A stretch of DNA of 64,000 nt, from NCBI RefSeq assembly GCF_037893015.1, contig NC_133661.1, positions 189,113,991-189,177,990 on the forward strand. The letters run 5' to 3'. The notes below the pieces were generated by a model. It made no database searches. It was given only the letters and a program-made list of their open reading frames with translations, and was not told the DNA's origin. The position numbers were made by a program, and so were the translations under genes. Below are positions 25,905 through 37,535 of the stretch, one piece after another. The stretch comes from Macrotis lagotis. Its lineage: Eukaryota > Chordata > Mammalia > Peramelemorphia > Peramelidae. Each line of letters opens with the position of its first letter. Positions within the stretch are counted from its first letter, which is position 1.

Positions 25905-26053
25905 TATTTTCTGGGGGGTGTTACAGGGCAAATGGAACTGGGGGCCCTCCTGGGGCCACACAGTTGGGTGATTGCTGGGTGTCGGAGGCTGGATTTGGAC
26001 CTGGGTGCTCCTGGCTCAAGGTCCAGTGATCTGTCTGCCACCCAGCCTCCCCT
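25905..26053 (-). mobile_element. G-rich variant SINE, antisense, in HAL1 3' region
   Basis: It aligns end to end with the common antisense SINE, but many A positions are G on the + strand (for example TTGGGTGATT for CTAGGTAATT). It is inserted near the HAL1 3' end, where the 36-38 kb copy has none. Confidence 0.75.
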
Positions 26054-26089
26054 AATATTATATTTTATTTTGGGTCTTTTTTAAAATTT

Positions 26090-26226
26090 TTTGTAGGGCA
26101 ATTGGTTTGGGGTGGCTTGCATGGGGTCACACAGCTGGGTGATTGGTTAGTGTCTGGGGCCAGATTTGGGCTTGGGTGCTCCTGGCTCCAGGGCTGGTGC
26201 TCTGTTCACTGTGCCACCTGGCCATA
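26090..26226 (-). mobile_element. Second G-rich variant SINE, antisense
   Basis: It has the same orientation and the same A-to-G-rich differences as the preceding copy (GGGCTTGGGTGCTCCTGGC), and ends GTGCCACCTGGCC. It is followed by an (ATT)n run. Confidence 0.8.
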
Positions 26227-26227
26227 C

Positions 26228-26276
26228 CTATTATTATTATCATTATTATTATCATAATCATTATTATTATTTTTTT
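26228..26276. repeat. (ATT)n microsatellite
   Basis: About 14 ATT-type units with C interruptions, next to the SINE head. Confidence 0.9.
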
Positions 26277-26885
26277 ATTAAATTTTAATTTTAACTTTTC
26301 TCTGCCCTCGCTTATGTGGGTCTATATTTTCTTAGGGGCAGTTTACTCTTAAACAAGAAAATTTTAGTAATGCATACAAAAACATTTGTACCAAATAAGA
26401 ATAAATAAACAACTAATAAAATTCACTTTGAGTGATTTAATCATTTAGATTAATGTATAATGTTTATATATATATGATATATAAATTAATTTCAAAATCT
26501 ATATGAAGATGATGTCTCTAGCCAGAGAAAGAAGGGAAAAATTAAAAAAATGTATAGTATAGTTTCACCTTTCTGTTTGTGAATGTATTTATGGCCAATT
26601 GTAGTCATCTCTAGAATTGAGAATTGGAGGAAAGAGAAAAGAGTGAAAAAAATTTATGTGATAATTTTATTTTATATTTCAAAAGAATACTATATTCTAC
26701 ATAATACAATTCTAGTTTAATGCTTAGTCTTTTTTCCATTTTATGCTGTGGAAATACTAGTCTTAATTCTTAAGTTATGATTTTTTTTGAACAGGTAGAT
26801 AAGTAAAATTGTTGCAGTACAACTAGTAAAACAAGATATACCCATGTGTGCACCTAATAAAACTTTTGTTGAGACCAGAATAGTT

Positions 26886-27025
26886 GGGGGCAGCTAGGTA
26901 GTGTAGTGGATACAGAACTTGCCCTGGAGTCAGGAGGACCTTAGTTTCATCCTGGTCTCAGATATTAATAATTGCCTAGCTGTGTGACCTTGGCAAGTCA
27001 CTTAACCCCATTCCCTTAAATTGAA
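26886..27025 (+). mobile_element. tRNA-derived marsupial SINE, sense
   Basis: It has the head GGGGGCAGCTAGGTAG, the body CCCTGGAGTCAGGAGG, and the 3' part GTGTGACCTTGGCAAGTCAC. It is moderately diverged. Confidence 0.9.
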
Positions 27026-27144
27026 ATGAACCATGGTATTGAAATAAACCATGAGCAAATAGATATATCAAAAAAAGGAGAGGGGTAAATAAACCTTTGT
27101 CAAAATAAAGCCACTACAGGATATGGATAGGAATATGAATGTGG

Positions 27145-27146
<2 letters not shown>

Positions 27147-27192
<46 letters not shown>
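27147..27192. repeat. (AT)n microsatellite
   Basis: About 22 perfect AT units in AT-rich DNA. Confidence 0.95.
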
Positions 27193-27195
<3 letters not shown>

Positions 27196-27528
27196 CATTC
27201 ATATATATGATTTATTCCTATAAGGTTAATATGTCTACATGTAAGATCGCATATATGCATATGTATGTATATTTATATTTTGTGTGTAAGTATATGGATT
27301 ACAGAAATGTGTATATGTATAAACATATACACATGCTTAAGACTAACATTACTAAATGACAAACCATCATATCACAGAAATCACAATTAGTTTAAATACT
27401 ATGCATATTATATATACATATATTCATATATGTTCATAACTTTTATTTATATAAGTTATTTATATGCATATATGTCTATATAGGTTTTGTATATATGTAG
27501 AATTATGGAGCTGCTAGTTCTATATATA

Positions 27529-27532
<4 letters not shown>

Positions 27533-27566
<34 letters not shown>
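27533..27566. repeat. (TA)n microsatellite
   Basis: TA repeat followed by CACACACATATA. The whole 27.1-27.6 kb stretch is TA/TACA-rich. Confidence 0.9.
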
Positions 27567-27572
<6 letters not shown>

Positions 27573-27639
27573 TATATGCACACAAATATATGCACATAGA
27601 GATATATTTTTCTATGTTTAATACCCTAGACATATTTTT

Positions 27640-27775
27640 GGACAATTGTTTTCTCCTATGAAATGTGAATTCACTGAGGACATGGATAGTCATTCAAAGA
27701 CATAGAAAAAATTGTTTTTCATTTAGAGTGCCTCACACATAGTAAGTACTTAATTAAATGCTTACTGTTTGACCT
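27640..27775 (+). mobile_element. Probable L2 3' end relic
   Basis: The order 'GTGCCTCACACATAGTAAG' then a TTAATTAAATGCTT-type tail matches the L2 3' terminus (AGTGCCTGGCACATAGTAGG...AATAAATG). It is decayed. Confidence 0.55.
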
Positions 27776-28607
27776 ATTAGCTGACTTCCTTTATGAATAG
27801 ATTGATCAAAAGAAGAAAAAGGTAATTACAATCAAGGTCTTTACTACTTAAAGTTACCATTTAGTCACTTCTTAAATGGAAGATTTCATGTTCTTCATCT
27901 GTAAACTATTGGAAAAGAGTCCTGAGAAGAAATCCAATGCATATTTACAAAAATATTCTGAAATATTTACACACTTCCAATTCCTCAATCTTCCTAAAAT
28001 ATAAAACATAAGTTGATGTCACAGTCCTATTGAAAATGTGAAAAACTGAGCCAAATGAAAGAAGACATTTTTTATGGAATCCTGAATCCTACAATTTATT
28101 AGGAAAGATCTGGGCTGAAGTTCTTTAGTTGTTGCTTGGGGATGTTCCTCTTCATTTATTATCATTGTGCTATAAAAAGCTAAGGAACCACAATGATTTC
28201 CAGACTGCAATTCCATAGAAATTCATTTTGCTGGATATTGTTTGAGTGTTGGGAAGGGGCTTCTGGAGACTGAATTTTGTAACATCAGCCTCTTCCCAAG
28301 TATGATTTTTAGGATTACCCAGAGCAAGGTGGTTGGTAGACCCTTTTCCTCTAGTTAGTTAGTCTTCATTGCTTTTTTTATTTTCATCTTTGAGTGACGT
28401 AGTGCTGAAACAACTTGGCTACCAATTTCTTTCCATTTCCATTTCTATGACCAATTTGGGTTGTCTTCTATGAAAGTGAAGTATTTGTATTTGGGCATAT
28501 GCCCGTAGAGTGGAAAAAATGGATCTTTTGGGGCACTGGTTTTCATTCATCTTTGGGATAGTCACTAACATCAAGGATATTTAGGCAAAGTATGATTTCA
28601 GCTTTGA

Positions 28608-28612
<5 letters not shown>

Positions 28613-28673
<61 letters not shown>

Positions 28674-28676
28674 GTA
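28613..28676. repeat. (TA)n microsatellite
   Basis: About 29 TA units, ending TACGTATATA. Confidence 0.95.
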
Positions 28677-28679
28677 TAT

Positions 28680-29640
28680 ATACATACATATCCGTGTGTA
28701 TGTGTATAATGTCTTAAACTGAAATTATTTTATATTAGAAGTTTATATTATTTTATTTATATTATTAATATCACATATAGATAATTATGCTGCTATAATA
28801 ATGATAATAATGAATGACCTTGTATCATGTCAAAAGATGTGGGTATTAGACCCAAATCTACCACTTAATGTGTCTATGGATGCATTTTTAGCAATATGTT
28901 GTGTCCTCCTATGCTGGAGAAAGTTCTGGAAGTTCTTTGTTTTAATAAATTAGATATTGGAGTTCAGAGGAAATTGCTATTCAAATAGAAGTGATCATCA
29001 CATGAATATGTGGGGAGACACAAAATTGTGCCATGTACCTAGTTTGTGTAAAAAAAAATTCACTTTTTATTTTCATGTTTCCTTCATTTTCCAGCATACT
29101 ATTTACCAGCATAGAGGAACATACTCTGTTAACATAGTCTGTTAAAAAAATGTAATAAGGAAATGGAAAATTTTTCTTTAAACTGAATGAATATATGAAA
29201 CAAATCTGATGATTTATGAAATTTCTTATTCCAATAAACTCCCACCTCTGAAATTTTGTGACTTTTCTTCCTTTCTTATTCATGGTCAAGCATGGTCATT
29301 ATTGTTACATAGTAAGCTAAGAACTTTTACTATATCTATAAACAGTTTAAAGAATACTAAACACAGAAAAACAGATAATAAACTCAGGGTATCAGTTATC
29401 CTAAAGAAATAGTATTAGTTGATATTTAGAAAATTGATGGGCTAGTAACATACATGACTACTAGATTCATTATGGGTTTCCAAGAAAAATTAATATAGTT
29501 TGGGTATATGCCTAATGTTTTCAAGTTTATAGGGTAGAAGAAAGAATTAATCTGCTATAAAATATTCCTTTGTACCATTGATAATGACCATGAGTCATAA
29601 CAACTCTGTATCCTCCATTCATAAAATTCTCCCTCCACCT
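28680..29640. other. AT-rich DNA without recognised features
   Basis: I see no gene-like frame or recognisable repeat in this stretch. Confidence 0.4.
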
Positions 29641-29925
29641 TAACATTTTCAAGCTATCTAGATCAAATCCAGTTATTTGACACTGGGCAAGTAGTTAAAC
29701 ACTATTGCTTACATCCAGCATCATCTCCAGTCATCCTTATTCATATCTATCCACTGGAGCCATATGACTCTGGAGGAGAAATAAGGTTACTGACTTAGCA
29801 CAGCCCTTCCCACCCACCCCAACTCAAATCTAATTCATATAGTTGTCATGGCATCATCTCCTTGATGTCATGGTCTTTGAGAATGAAGGACAAACATTAT
29901 CATTCCCTTTCATATCCAAACTCCA
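29640..29925 (+). mobile_element. SINE with an RTE-like 3' tail
   Basis: The part at 29,670-29,720 resembles a tRNA/MIR-type body (CACTGGGCAAGTAG). The 3' part, GTCATGGCATCATCTCC then GATGTCATGGTCTTTGAG and AATGAAGGACAAAC, is the tail typical of marsupial SINEs mobilised by an RTE-type LINE. The LINE at 49,700-50,720 ends with a similar tail. Confidence 0.6.
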
Positions 29926-29984
29926 AGAACAAGCCATTTATTCTAATTGTCTCCTTTCCTTCTTGTTTATGACTTGTCAACCCT

Positions 29985-30230
29985 TTACATCTAGAGTTGA
30001 TTATCCTCACTCAACTGAAAATGTTCCCTTCGAGGTTACCAATGATTTCTAAATTGCCCGTCTAATAAACTTTCTCAGTCTTCATCAATGTTGTTGTCTC
30101 TGTGCCAAAACATGCTATCCACCCATTTTGTTTAGATAATTTCTTCCTGACTGCTTCTCCTTAGTTTCCTTTGCTGCTTGGTTCATCATGCTTATCACGT
30201 AACTGAAAGTGTGTCAAGTGTTTTGGATAC
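29985..30230 (+). mobile_element. L2-type LINE reverse-transcriptase relic
   Basis: The plus strand encodes VTNDF near 30,037 and continues with sequence that follows the L2 RT domain in order. Several stops break the frame. Confidence 0.5.
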
Positions 30231-31410
30231 CAAAGGAAATCAGAATTGCTTCAAGATACTAAATTGATGAAATTTGTAGCAAGAAGGACATTTCAGTTTT
30301 GCTATAAATGATCTTTGGTGGCAGAGAGACTATACATTAATATGGCTTCCTATTTACTGGTGTTTCATCTTCTATGAAGTCTACATAGTCTAAATAATCA
30401 ATTTGATTTTGTCTCTTTGTCAATTGTTCATATTTATACAACAGATAAAATATTTGAATTAAATGTTGTTCCAACTTTTTACTAATTAGCTGGAATTTGT
30501 TTTATTCAGAATGAGGAATAAAAATCTTCTGTAAGTTGGCATAAAGTCATGAGAATTGTTATCTCCTGTTAGGATAATCCATTTGAAATCTGTGTGCAAC
30601 CTTTGTAAGAAGTGAACTCAAATGACCCCTTGAAATTTTTACCCCAGAACAGTTCAACATGACTCTCTAACATATAATTATTATATCACAATTCTGATTT
30701 TAAAAAACATATCAATCTTCTGTCTCCACTTCTCATACCCTTTTTGGTATGTGTGGAATTTAAAAGAAAGGATCTATTCTTGTAGAGCTCCCCAAGGGTT
30801 CCAGAATTCAGACATTTTCCCTTTTGATGATAAGATTGTAAATTAGCTCTGTTTTAGGTTACAACTAAAGAAAAATAACATTTCAGGTTTTAAAATAGAA
30901 ATACAGCTTAGAAATCACTTGGCAAAGGAGAACTTTTTTATTCAAATCTTTCTTGAATTTTGTTTTTTTAAAACTCCAAAATTGAATTAAGTTTTAGTTG
31001 TTTCTTTGTTTAAATGAATGCTTGAAAAATAGACACACATTAACCAAAATACATTCAAAATATTAATGATATATGATTTTTTAAATAGAATCTATTTGTC
31101 TTTGTTAAAAGTTGTATATTTATTAATGAATTAAAATAATGAATAAACATTCAAAGAAGAAATTTATCTTGATTGTACTTTAAATATTTTCATCAGCATG
31201 AGTATTGTGTAGTTTATAGTTTTTAGCAATTGCTTGTCTGATAAAGCCTATGGACTTTTTCTCTGAATAATATATTTTAAATAATTTAATCCAGCTAGAG
31301 ATTGGTGAAAATAAAAATGTACTCTATTTTCATTCAAAGTCATGGACTCCTCTGAAATTTATCCACAGTTCCCTCAGAGATTTGTGGACCCTAGTTTAAG
31401 AATTCCTCAC

Positions 31411-32352
31411 CTAGAGAGTAGGCCTAGAACTAATGTGCCGGCTTCTCAGTCTCTTCATGGCTTCCTTCATCTCCCGATTTCTCAGACTGTAGATAACTGG
31501 ATTTAAGAGAGGAGTGATAACAGAAAAAAACACTGAAAGAAATTTGTCCAGTGCATAGCTACTAACTGGCCAAGCATAGATTAAAATACTTGGACCAAAA
31601 AACAAAATCACCACTGTGATGTGAGCAGATAATGTGGACAAAGCCTTAGAAAGCCCACTAGATGAGCGATGATGGACAGTAACCAAGATTACAATATAAG
31701 AGATAAGCAAAAGGACAAAAGAGATCAATGAGAGCAGCCCACTGTCAGCAATAACAAGTAGATCCAGGATATATGTATCAGTACAGGCAAGACTCATCAC
31801 CAGAGGAAGGTCACAAAAAACATCATCAATCACATTAGGACCACAGAAGGGTAAGGTTATAGCAAAGGCCATTTGACTCATAGTGTGAACAAAACCAACA
31901 ATCCATGAAAGCAACACACTGCCTACTAAGATTCTCCAGTTCATTATTGTTGTATAGTGAAGGGGCTTACATATTGCAATATACCGATCAACAGCCATGA
32001 CTATGAGAAGAGCCATCTCACTGCCCCCTAAGAGGTGAACTAAAAATATTTGTGCCATGCAGCCCCACATGGAGATGGTTTTTATCTCCCTGAAGAAGTC
32101 TGTGATCATTTTTGGCACGGTAACAGTGGAAAGGGTCATGTCAAGAAAAGAGAGATTGGCAAGAAGAAAGTACATGGGAGTGGAATTCAGTCGAGAGTCA
32201 AATGTTACCATGAGTATAATAAGACTGTTTCCAGCCAGAATTGATGTATAGGCCAAGAAGAATATCCCAAAAAAGACAATCTCAAGCTCCCAAGAACTGG
32301 TAAGTCCTAACAAAATAAACTCATTTAGTGTAGAATAATTCTTCAGCTCCAT
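31411..32352 (-). CDS. Olfactory receptor, class II, family 4-like (OR4K/OR4F-like), intact
   Basis: This is a G-protein-coupled odorant receptor of 313 residues, the usual length. It is expected at the cilia of olfactory sensory neurons, signalling through Golf. The hallmarks are present in order: N-glycosylation site N5-Y-S, TM1 GN at 41-42, PMYFLLANLSFLD (59-71), extracellular Cys98 and Cys180 for the conserved disulphide plus Cys170 and Cys190, and MAVDRYIAIC (119-128). Next come SY at 218-219, KALSTLSAHI (236-245) and PLLNPVIYSLRN (281-292). The intracellular DRY motif is intact; Val replaces the usual Tyr just before it. The start chosen aligns with the paralogue and with family 4. The coding region is one exon, typical of ORs, with a probable 3' splice site 34 nt upstream of the ATG. 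It is 85% identical to the receptor at 52,137-53,078. Ligand is unknown. The exact subfamily would need a tree. Confidence 0.97.
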   Translation of the reverse strand: MELKNYSTLNEFILLGLTSSWELEIVFFGIFFLAYTSILAGNSLIILMVTFDSRLNSTPMYFLLANLSFLDMTLSTVTVPKMITDFFREIKTISMWGCMAQIFLVHLLGGSEMALLIVMAVDRYIAICKPLHYTTIMNWRILVGSVLLSWIVGFVHTMSQMAFAITLPFCGPNVIDDVFCDLPLVMSLACTDTYILDLLVIADSGLLSLISFVLLLISYIVILVTVHHRSSSGLSKALSTLSAHITVVILFFGPSILIYAWPVSSYALDKFLSVFFSVITPLLNPVIYSLRNREMKEAMKRLRSRHISSRPTL

Positions 32353-32386
32353 CTATTTGATTAAATTTCAAGACTCCAGAACGTCT

Positions 32387-32400
32387 CTGTAAAGAAGAAA
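32387..32400 (-). promoter_or_regulatory. Probable 3' splice acceptor of the OR coding exon
   Basis: On the minus strand TTTCTTCTTTACAG precedes the exon and leaves 34 nt of 5'UTR before the ATG. OR genes usually have one or more upstream non-coding exons. The paralogue keeps an equivalent pyrimidine tract and AG at the same distance (33 nt). The upstream exon is not identified. Confidence 0.6.
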
Positions 32401-32639
32401 ATCTAAATTAAGTCATAATTTTGGATGACCATCCTTGAATACATGAAGATATGAAAAAAATTCAAGAAGTAAATAATAAAGACTGAAAATTCTTTGAAAA
32501 AAATCATCAAAATTGAATTAACTGAAGAAGTATTTTAAAGATAACATTGAGGAAATTTATTTGACCTAAAAATAGAGAATCAAATTAAATTGCAATTTGG
32601 ATATATTTCTTGCTATGACTTCACAGATAAATTATTTTA

Positions 32640-34059
32640 AAAAATTTTTCATGAAAGGAGGACACATAATCATCTGCTCACTTTTCACTTCTAGCTCACT
32701 CTCATATCCAATCTCCCACAACATTGATTGTACCTCCACACCAGCCTCTTGTCTCCCCTTCTCCCCATGAATGAGCACTCTTTCCTGAATTCTATTGTTT
32801 TCCAACATCCATTTATATTTTGTCTTCTCCTACTAGAATCTATGATCTTCTAGTATTTTTATTCCCAAGACTGAGATACAGAATGCAAGACTTAGCTATA
32901 GATTCTTCAGTCTGCAAATTAAATTGACACACATACCAGCTATGCTTATTATCATAATGATTATCAATCCAAGTACTTATTATTGATTACTTAATTGATA
33001 CTGATTAATCTGGGTTTACTCTTTAGAAATGTTATACTTAGATGGCTGTGTTATGCTATATTTATTTATTATTTGTTCAAGACAAATAATAATAAATCCT
33101 CAAAAACATACACTAAGTATAATGAAATACAAAGAGGTGAATATAGTAGCATAATCAGTGTAACCTTCTGTTCAGACATTGTTGCTATGAATAAAATGTC
33201 ACATTTTATCTTGTTTATAACTTTGGCTTATTCCAAACTTAGAACTATACTTGTCTTAATTCACTAAGCACTATTGCAAGTTATGTATATAACAGGAGGT
33301 CAAATAGCAGAAATCTAATTCTTTCATGCACCCCTGAATTTGCAATCGTTTGCAGTCATTCTATTTGCAATTGGAAGGCATATCATTTTTAATTTCCATA
33401 AGTCCTATTTCTTACTTTCTAATCACACAACTACTTACCTCAGTTAAGACAGTCATCATCCCTTTCATTAATAAATATTTGTCAAATTGAATTTGATTAT
33501 ATTAATACAGTAATGATTTTTCTCATTGATTCCTATCTTAAGTTTTCACATAGTTGGAAAAATAGCCTTCCTAGGTAACAGGATTGATGCTTTCACTCAT
33601 TAAATAAACAATCTCCAGTGACTGGCTATCACAAAGCAAATAAAGTGTTTCATATAATATGTTGCATTATTTACCAATGTCCTCTCAAATGGTAGCTTTA
33701 TTACCTCTGAAAATATTATCAGCTCGATATGGATACATGGTTATATATATTTCCACTCACAATATTTTTCCTTGACTCCAAAGCTGCATTTCTATCATCA
33801 CTCTCTACCTTAATTGTCTGAAGTCCATGTGGACCTAAATTTGTCCAAAGACCTGTCCAAAGAAATCTGTTTCTATTACTTGTCCTTTAATTTATTGTAA
33901 TATTTAATATAAAATCAAAATAAATGTTTTAGTCAAGTAGTATACTCTCCATGCTATACTATTCTGAACAGTTTTGAAGATGAAATAAACAAAATGATCT
34001 TTTCCCTCAAGGAACCTAGAAGTTAAAGCAGAATTAGAGAATCGTCAAAGAATTAATTT
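32640..34059. other. Upstream flank of OR gene, AT-rich
   Basis: No recognisable gene is present. Part of it near 32,800-32,890 resembles an L2 3' end but too weakly to call. The promoter or non-coding exon of the OR is probably somewhere here. Confidence 0.4.
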
Positions 34060-34545
34060 CTTCTATATTCCTCCAGCATTGTCTTTTCTCTGTACTTTTG
34101 CATAGGTTATCCTCTATGCCAGAAGGATACTCTCTCTTCTCCACTTCCTCAGTTTTTATTGTCATTATCTTCTCTGTCAAAAAGGCAGAAAAACCCTGTG
34201 CCAAATTTAATTTTCTTTCTCAACCTCACTGGGTAAATTTCCAATAAGTTGCAAATTTCCATTGTTTCTACTTTCACAGAAGCTCTTGAACTGAATTCCT
34301 CTTCTCAATTCACATTGCTACTGCCTTCATTCAGAAGCTTATCACCTTACACTTTAAATTTTGTTGAATTAAACTGGAATTTTCAATTCTAGTCTGTAAT
34401 TTCTCCAATGTAGTCTTCACATGGTTGTCAAAATATCTTCCTTAAAATTAAGTCTGGGCAGGTAATGCTCTTGACAATGTTCTCCAATATCTTCCTATTG
34501 CAAAGATAATAAAATGCAAACTGCAAGGAATGACATTAAAAGTTG
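34060..34545 (+). mobile_element. L2-type LINE fragment
   Basis: Phrases in order (TTTTGCATAGGTTATCC, CTCAATTCACATTGCTAC, TGTCAAAATATCTTCC, TCCTATTGCAAAGATAATAA) follow the L2 consensus. No open frame. Confidence 0.55.
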
Positions 34546-34569
34546 CTCTTTTATAAATCCTATTATTGT

Positions 34570-34750
34570 AATATCCTATATTATGCATATATATAAATTT
34601 TATTATACATATATTATATACAAATATGAATATACAAATACATATATAATCAATACATAAATATACATAGAAAACTTATATAAGTATGGGAAATATATGT
34701 ATAGATAGATATAGATAAGGATGGATATATATATATTACATATATGCACA
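34570..34750. repeat. TA/TACA-rich low-complexity DNA
   Basis: TATATA, TACATA and GATA units without a single clean array. Confidence 0.75.
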
Positions 34751-36101
34751 TACTTCCTTTATAGTATTTCAAAACTATTTTTTGTTCCCATGCATCATGA
34801 CTGACCCCTCACTTATAGAATGAGTCTAATTAATGGCTGTATAAATAAACAGCAATTTGTTAATTTTGTCAAGAAAATGATGGACAAGCTTATTTGATCT
34901 CACTATCTGATGGTACCTGGGAAAATCCCTAGACTCTCACTGAGAATGACTGCTTTCATTAAATTAAGAGGGACTCAATGTAGAATTCGAATTGAAGGCC
35001 TTGAAAACCATGTAGTTCTATCTACTCATTTTACACATGGGAAACTGAGGAATGGGAAAGTTATATTACCCTTTCAACAGAAAGAGCAATTCTTTTCTAT
35101 TCAATTACTAAATCTATATAGAAATTCATGATGTGGTAATTACACAGGTTTCTCAGTATTTTAGTAATCCAACTTACCAATTCTAAATAAAGACTTCAAG
35201 GAGCAGCTTCTTCAATGAGACACAAACATACTAAGGTTATGAATTTCTTGATTATTTTTCTGTGATTTCAGGAACAAGATCATATATAAACTATCTCTCA
35301 GGAAAAGAAGACAGAAAAACCTTATTGTGATAACAATCATTAAGTCTAAGGAACAAATCCCCATGGGAATTATTAGAAAACCATGCCAGTTTTTTCTAAC
35401 CTTTAAAGGAAAGTTTTATTCTATAATAATTACAGGGCAAATATTATCCAAAAAACAGTCATTACCCATCTGAACTTAACTGAGAAAACATTCTTCCATT
35501 GTATTGTAATAAGAAAGGGACAACTCATGAAAAACATGCTTACATAAATGTCAAAATTTATTTAAATGTAAATGATTGATCAAGAGCTTTTGTTATAAAA
35601 GTACAGAGAGAGACTATGGAGCATATAAAGATATTCTTTAACTGGTTCTGATATACTAAATACATAGTAAAAGACAACTTCTTCAATCACTACAATTGAG
35701 ATCCCCAAACTGGTGACAGCTTCAAAGGTCATACTCTTCTCTCTTGGCTACCGTTTTAGTACTTGATGTGAAAAAGTAAATAAGAAGTTAGTTTTTTGCC
35801 AACAAATGCTTATTTGTGATCTCAGAAGAATAAAATGTGGATCTTTTTGGTTTTACAAACACACATACACACACACACAGATATTTACACATACACTCAA
35901 AACCCTTCAGAATCTGATGAGTCTGTCTTGGGCTATGAAGAGCTCAAAAAAGATTTGGAAAACAAGTAAAGTAAGGAAGGTAGAGGAAAAATTGGGAAGA
36001 GAAATGAGACTGAAACAGAAAAATCATGAAAACCAAGTCAGCAGCTTGGTGAAGGAGATATAAAAAAATACCAAAGAAAATAACATGATAAAAATAGTTT
36101 A

Positions 36102-36245
36102 GGGGCAGATACGTGGCAAAGTCAATAGAGCATTGGCCCTGGAGTCAAGATGACCTTAGTTCAAAGTCAGCCTTAGACACTTAATTGCCTAGCTTGCCTT
36201 GGGCAAGTCACTGTTGCCTGAAATAAAATAAAATTAAAAAAAATT
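36102..36245 (+). mobile_element. tRNA-derived marsupial SINE, sense
   Basis: The sense SINE body GGGGCAGATACGTGGC...CCTGGAGTCAAGATGACC is followed by an A-rich tail. It is inserted in HAL1 ORF1. Confidence 0.9.
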
Positions 36246-37404
36246 AGGTCAAATGGCAAATCCAGAACAGAAGGTTAATGATAAAAAAAGTGCCTTAAAA
36301 AGTTGAATTGGCAAGATGGAAGAGTAGAAAAGAAAGTTCTCTGAAGAAAGCAGCTCCTTCAATGTAGAATGGAGCTAAGGGAAGCTGATGACTTTGTGAG
36401 GAATCAAGAAATAAGAAAACAAAATGAAAAGAATGAGAAACTAGAAGAAAATATGAAATATCTCACTGGAAAAACAAGTGACCTGGAAAACAGATCTAGA
36501 ATAGACAATGTAAAAATTACTGGGATACCTGAAAGTCATGACCAGGAAAAATAACCTTGATATCCAAATTAAGTAACTCCCAGGAATATTATTACCAAAT
36601 TCAAGAACTCTCAAGTCAAAGAGAATATGTTACAAGGAGTCAGGAAGAAACAATTCAAATATCATGGTCCTACAGTCAGGATAACACAAGATTTAGCAGC
36701 ATCTATATTAAAGCTCATAGGACTTGGAATATGATATTCCAGAGAGCAAAAAAGCTAGGATTATAACAGAGAATCAAGTACTCAGTAAAACAGAATATCC
36801 TCTTTCAGGGGAGAAATGGACATTCAAATGAAATAGGGGATTTTCAAACTTTCCTGTTGAAATGACCACAACTGATCTCCAAGCACAAGATCCAGATAAG
36901 CATAGAGAGGGTGAAGAGGAAAGGCAAATGACAAGGGATTTAATTTTGTTGAACTGCTTCTATTCCTGCAAGAGAAGATAATGATTATTCATATGAACCA
37001 TCTCAATTAATAGAGCAGTTAGAATGTGCATATTTAGAAAAGGCACAGGAGAGAGTTGAATATGAACGTATAACATATTATAAAGTTAGAGTCAATGAGT
37101 GAAAAATGAATGTACTGGGAGAATGGGAAATGAGAGGTAGAATGGGCTAAGTTATTTCACATAAAAGAAGCAAGAAAAAGTTTTTGCCATGTAGTAGAAG
37201 GGGAAATGTTGAGAGGGAATTAGTGAAGTTTTATTTCATCAGAATTGGCTCAGAAGGGAAACAACATACACATTTAATCTTGCCCAAGAGGGAAAAAAGT
37301 AAGGAAGGGGTTGGGAGATACTGGACAAGGGGAGGGTTGGGGGGGTGTAGATGATAAATGAGAGGGAAGTTTGCAAGAGAGAGTAGTCAGATGCAACTCA
37401 CAAT

Positions 37405-37535
37405 TTTTGTTTTTGGCCAGGCAGCATTGTTAAGTGCCCAAGTCCATGGGATTAGGTGTCTGAGGTGGGATTTGGGCTTGAGTCCTCCTGTCTCCAGGGC
37501 TGGTGCTCTGACTCCTGTGCCACTTGACTGCCCAA
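37405..37535 (-). mobile_element. Divergent antisense SINE captured in HAL1
   Basis: The antisense body (GGGATTTGGGCTTGAGTCC, CTGTGCCACTTGACTGCCC) is flanked by AGTAGTCAGATG on the left and AAAGTGAAAGGAGAG on the right. This is the same HAL1 site as the SINE at 25,550-25,690. Confidence 0.75.

Larger units (their letters stand above)
23218..26430 (+). mobile_element. HAL1-like element: full 5'UTR, broken ORF1, no ORF2, own 3' end
   Basis: The 5' end has GGGGCAGAACCAAGATGG. A GC-rich 5'UTR spans about 23,218-24,100. ORF1 pieces follow at 24,130-24,780, with coiled-coil motifs such as IGQMEKEI and the RNA-binding motif FQNSQVKEKIL. The element then runs into a purine-rich spacer and ends near 26,430 with TAATGCATA and AATAAA-like A-rich sequence. 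The 36-38 kb copy shares this 3' end. No endonuclease or RT sequence is present. Three antisense SINE-like inserts lie in its 3' half. Confidence 0.75.
30361..35430. repeat. Segmental duplication containing OR gene, copy 1
   Basis: The left end (TCTACATAGTCTAAATAATC) matches 50,833 onwards. Blocks at 30,950-31,200 match 51,640-51,930. The gene matches 52,137-53,078. The right block at 35,190-35,430 (GAATTATTAG and flanks) matches about 59,610-59,830. Order and orientation are conserved. Non-coding parts are diverged, so the duplication is not recent. Confidence 0.75.

Noticed and set aside
32050-32251. Two 64-residue plus-strand frames inside the OR gene
   Set aside because: Shadows of the minus-strand receptor coding sequence.
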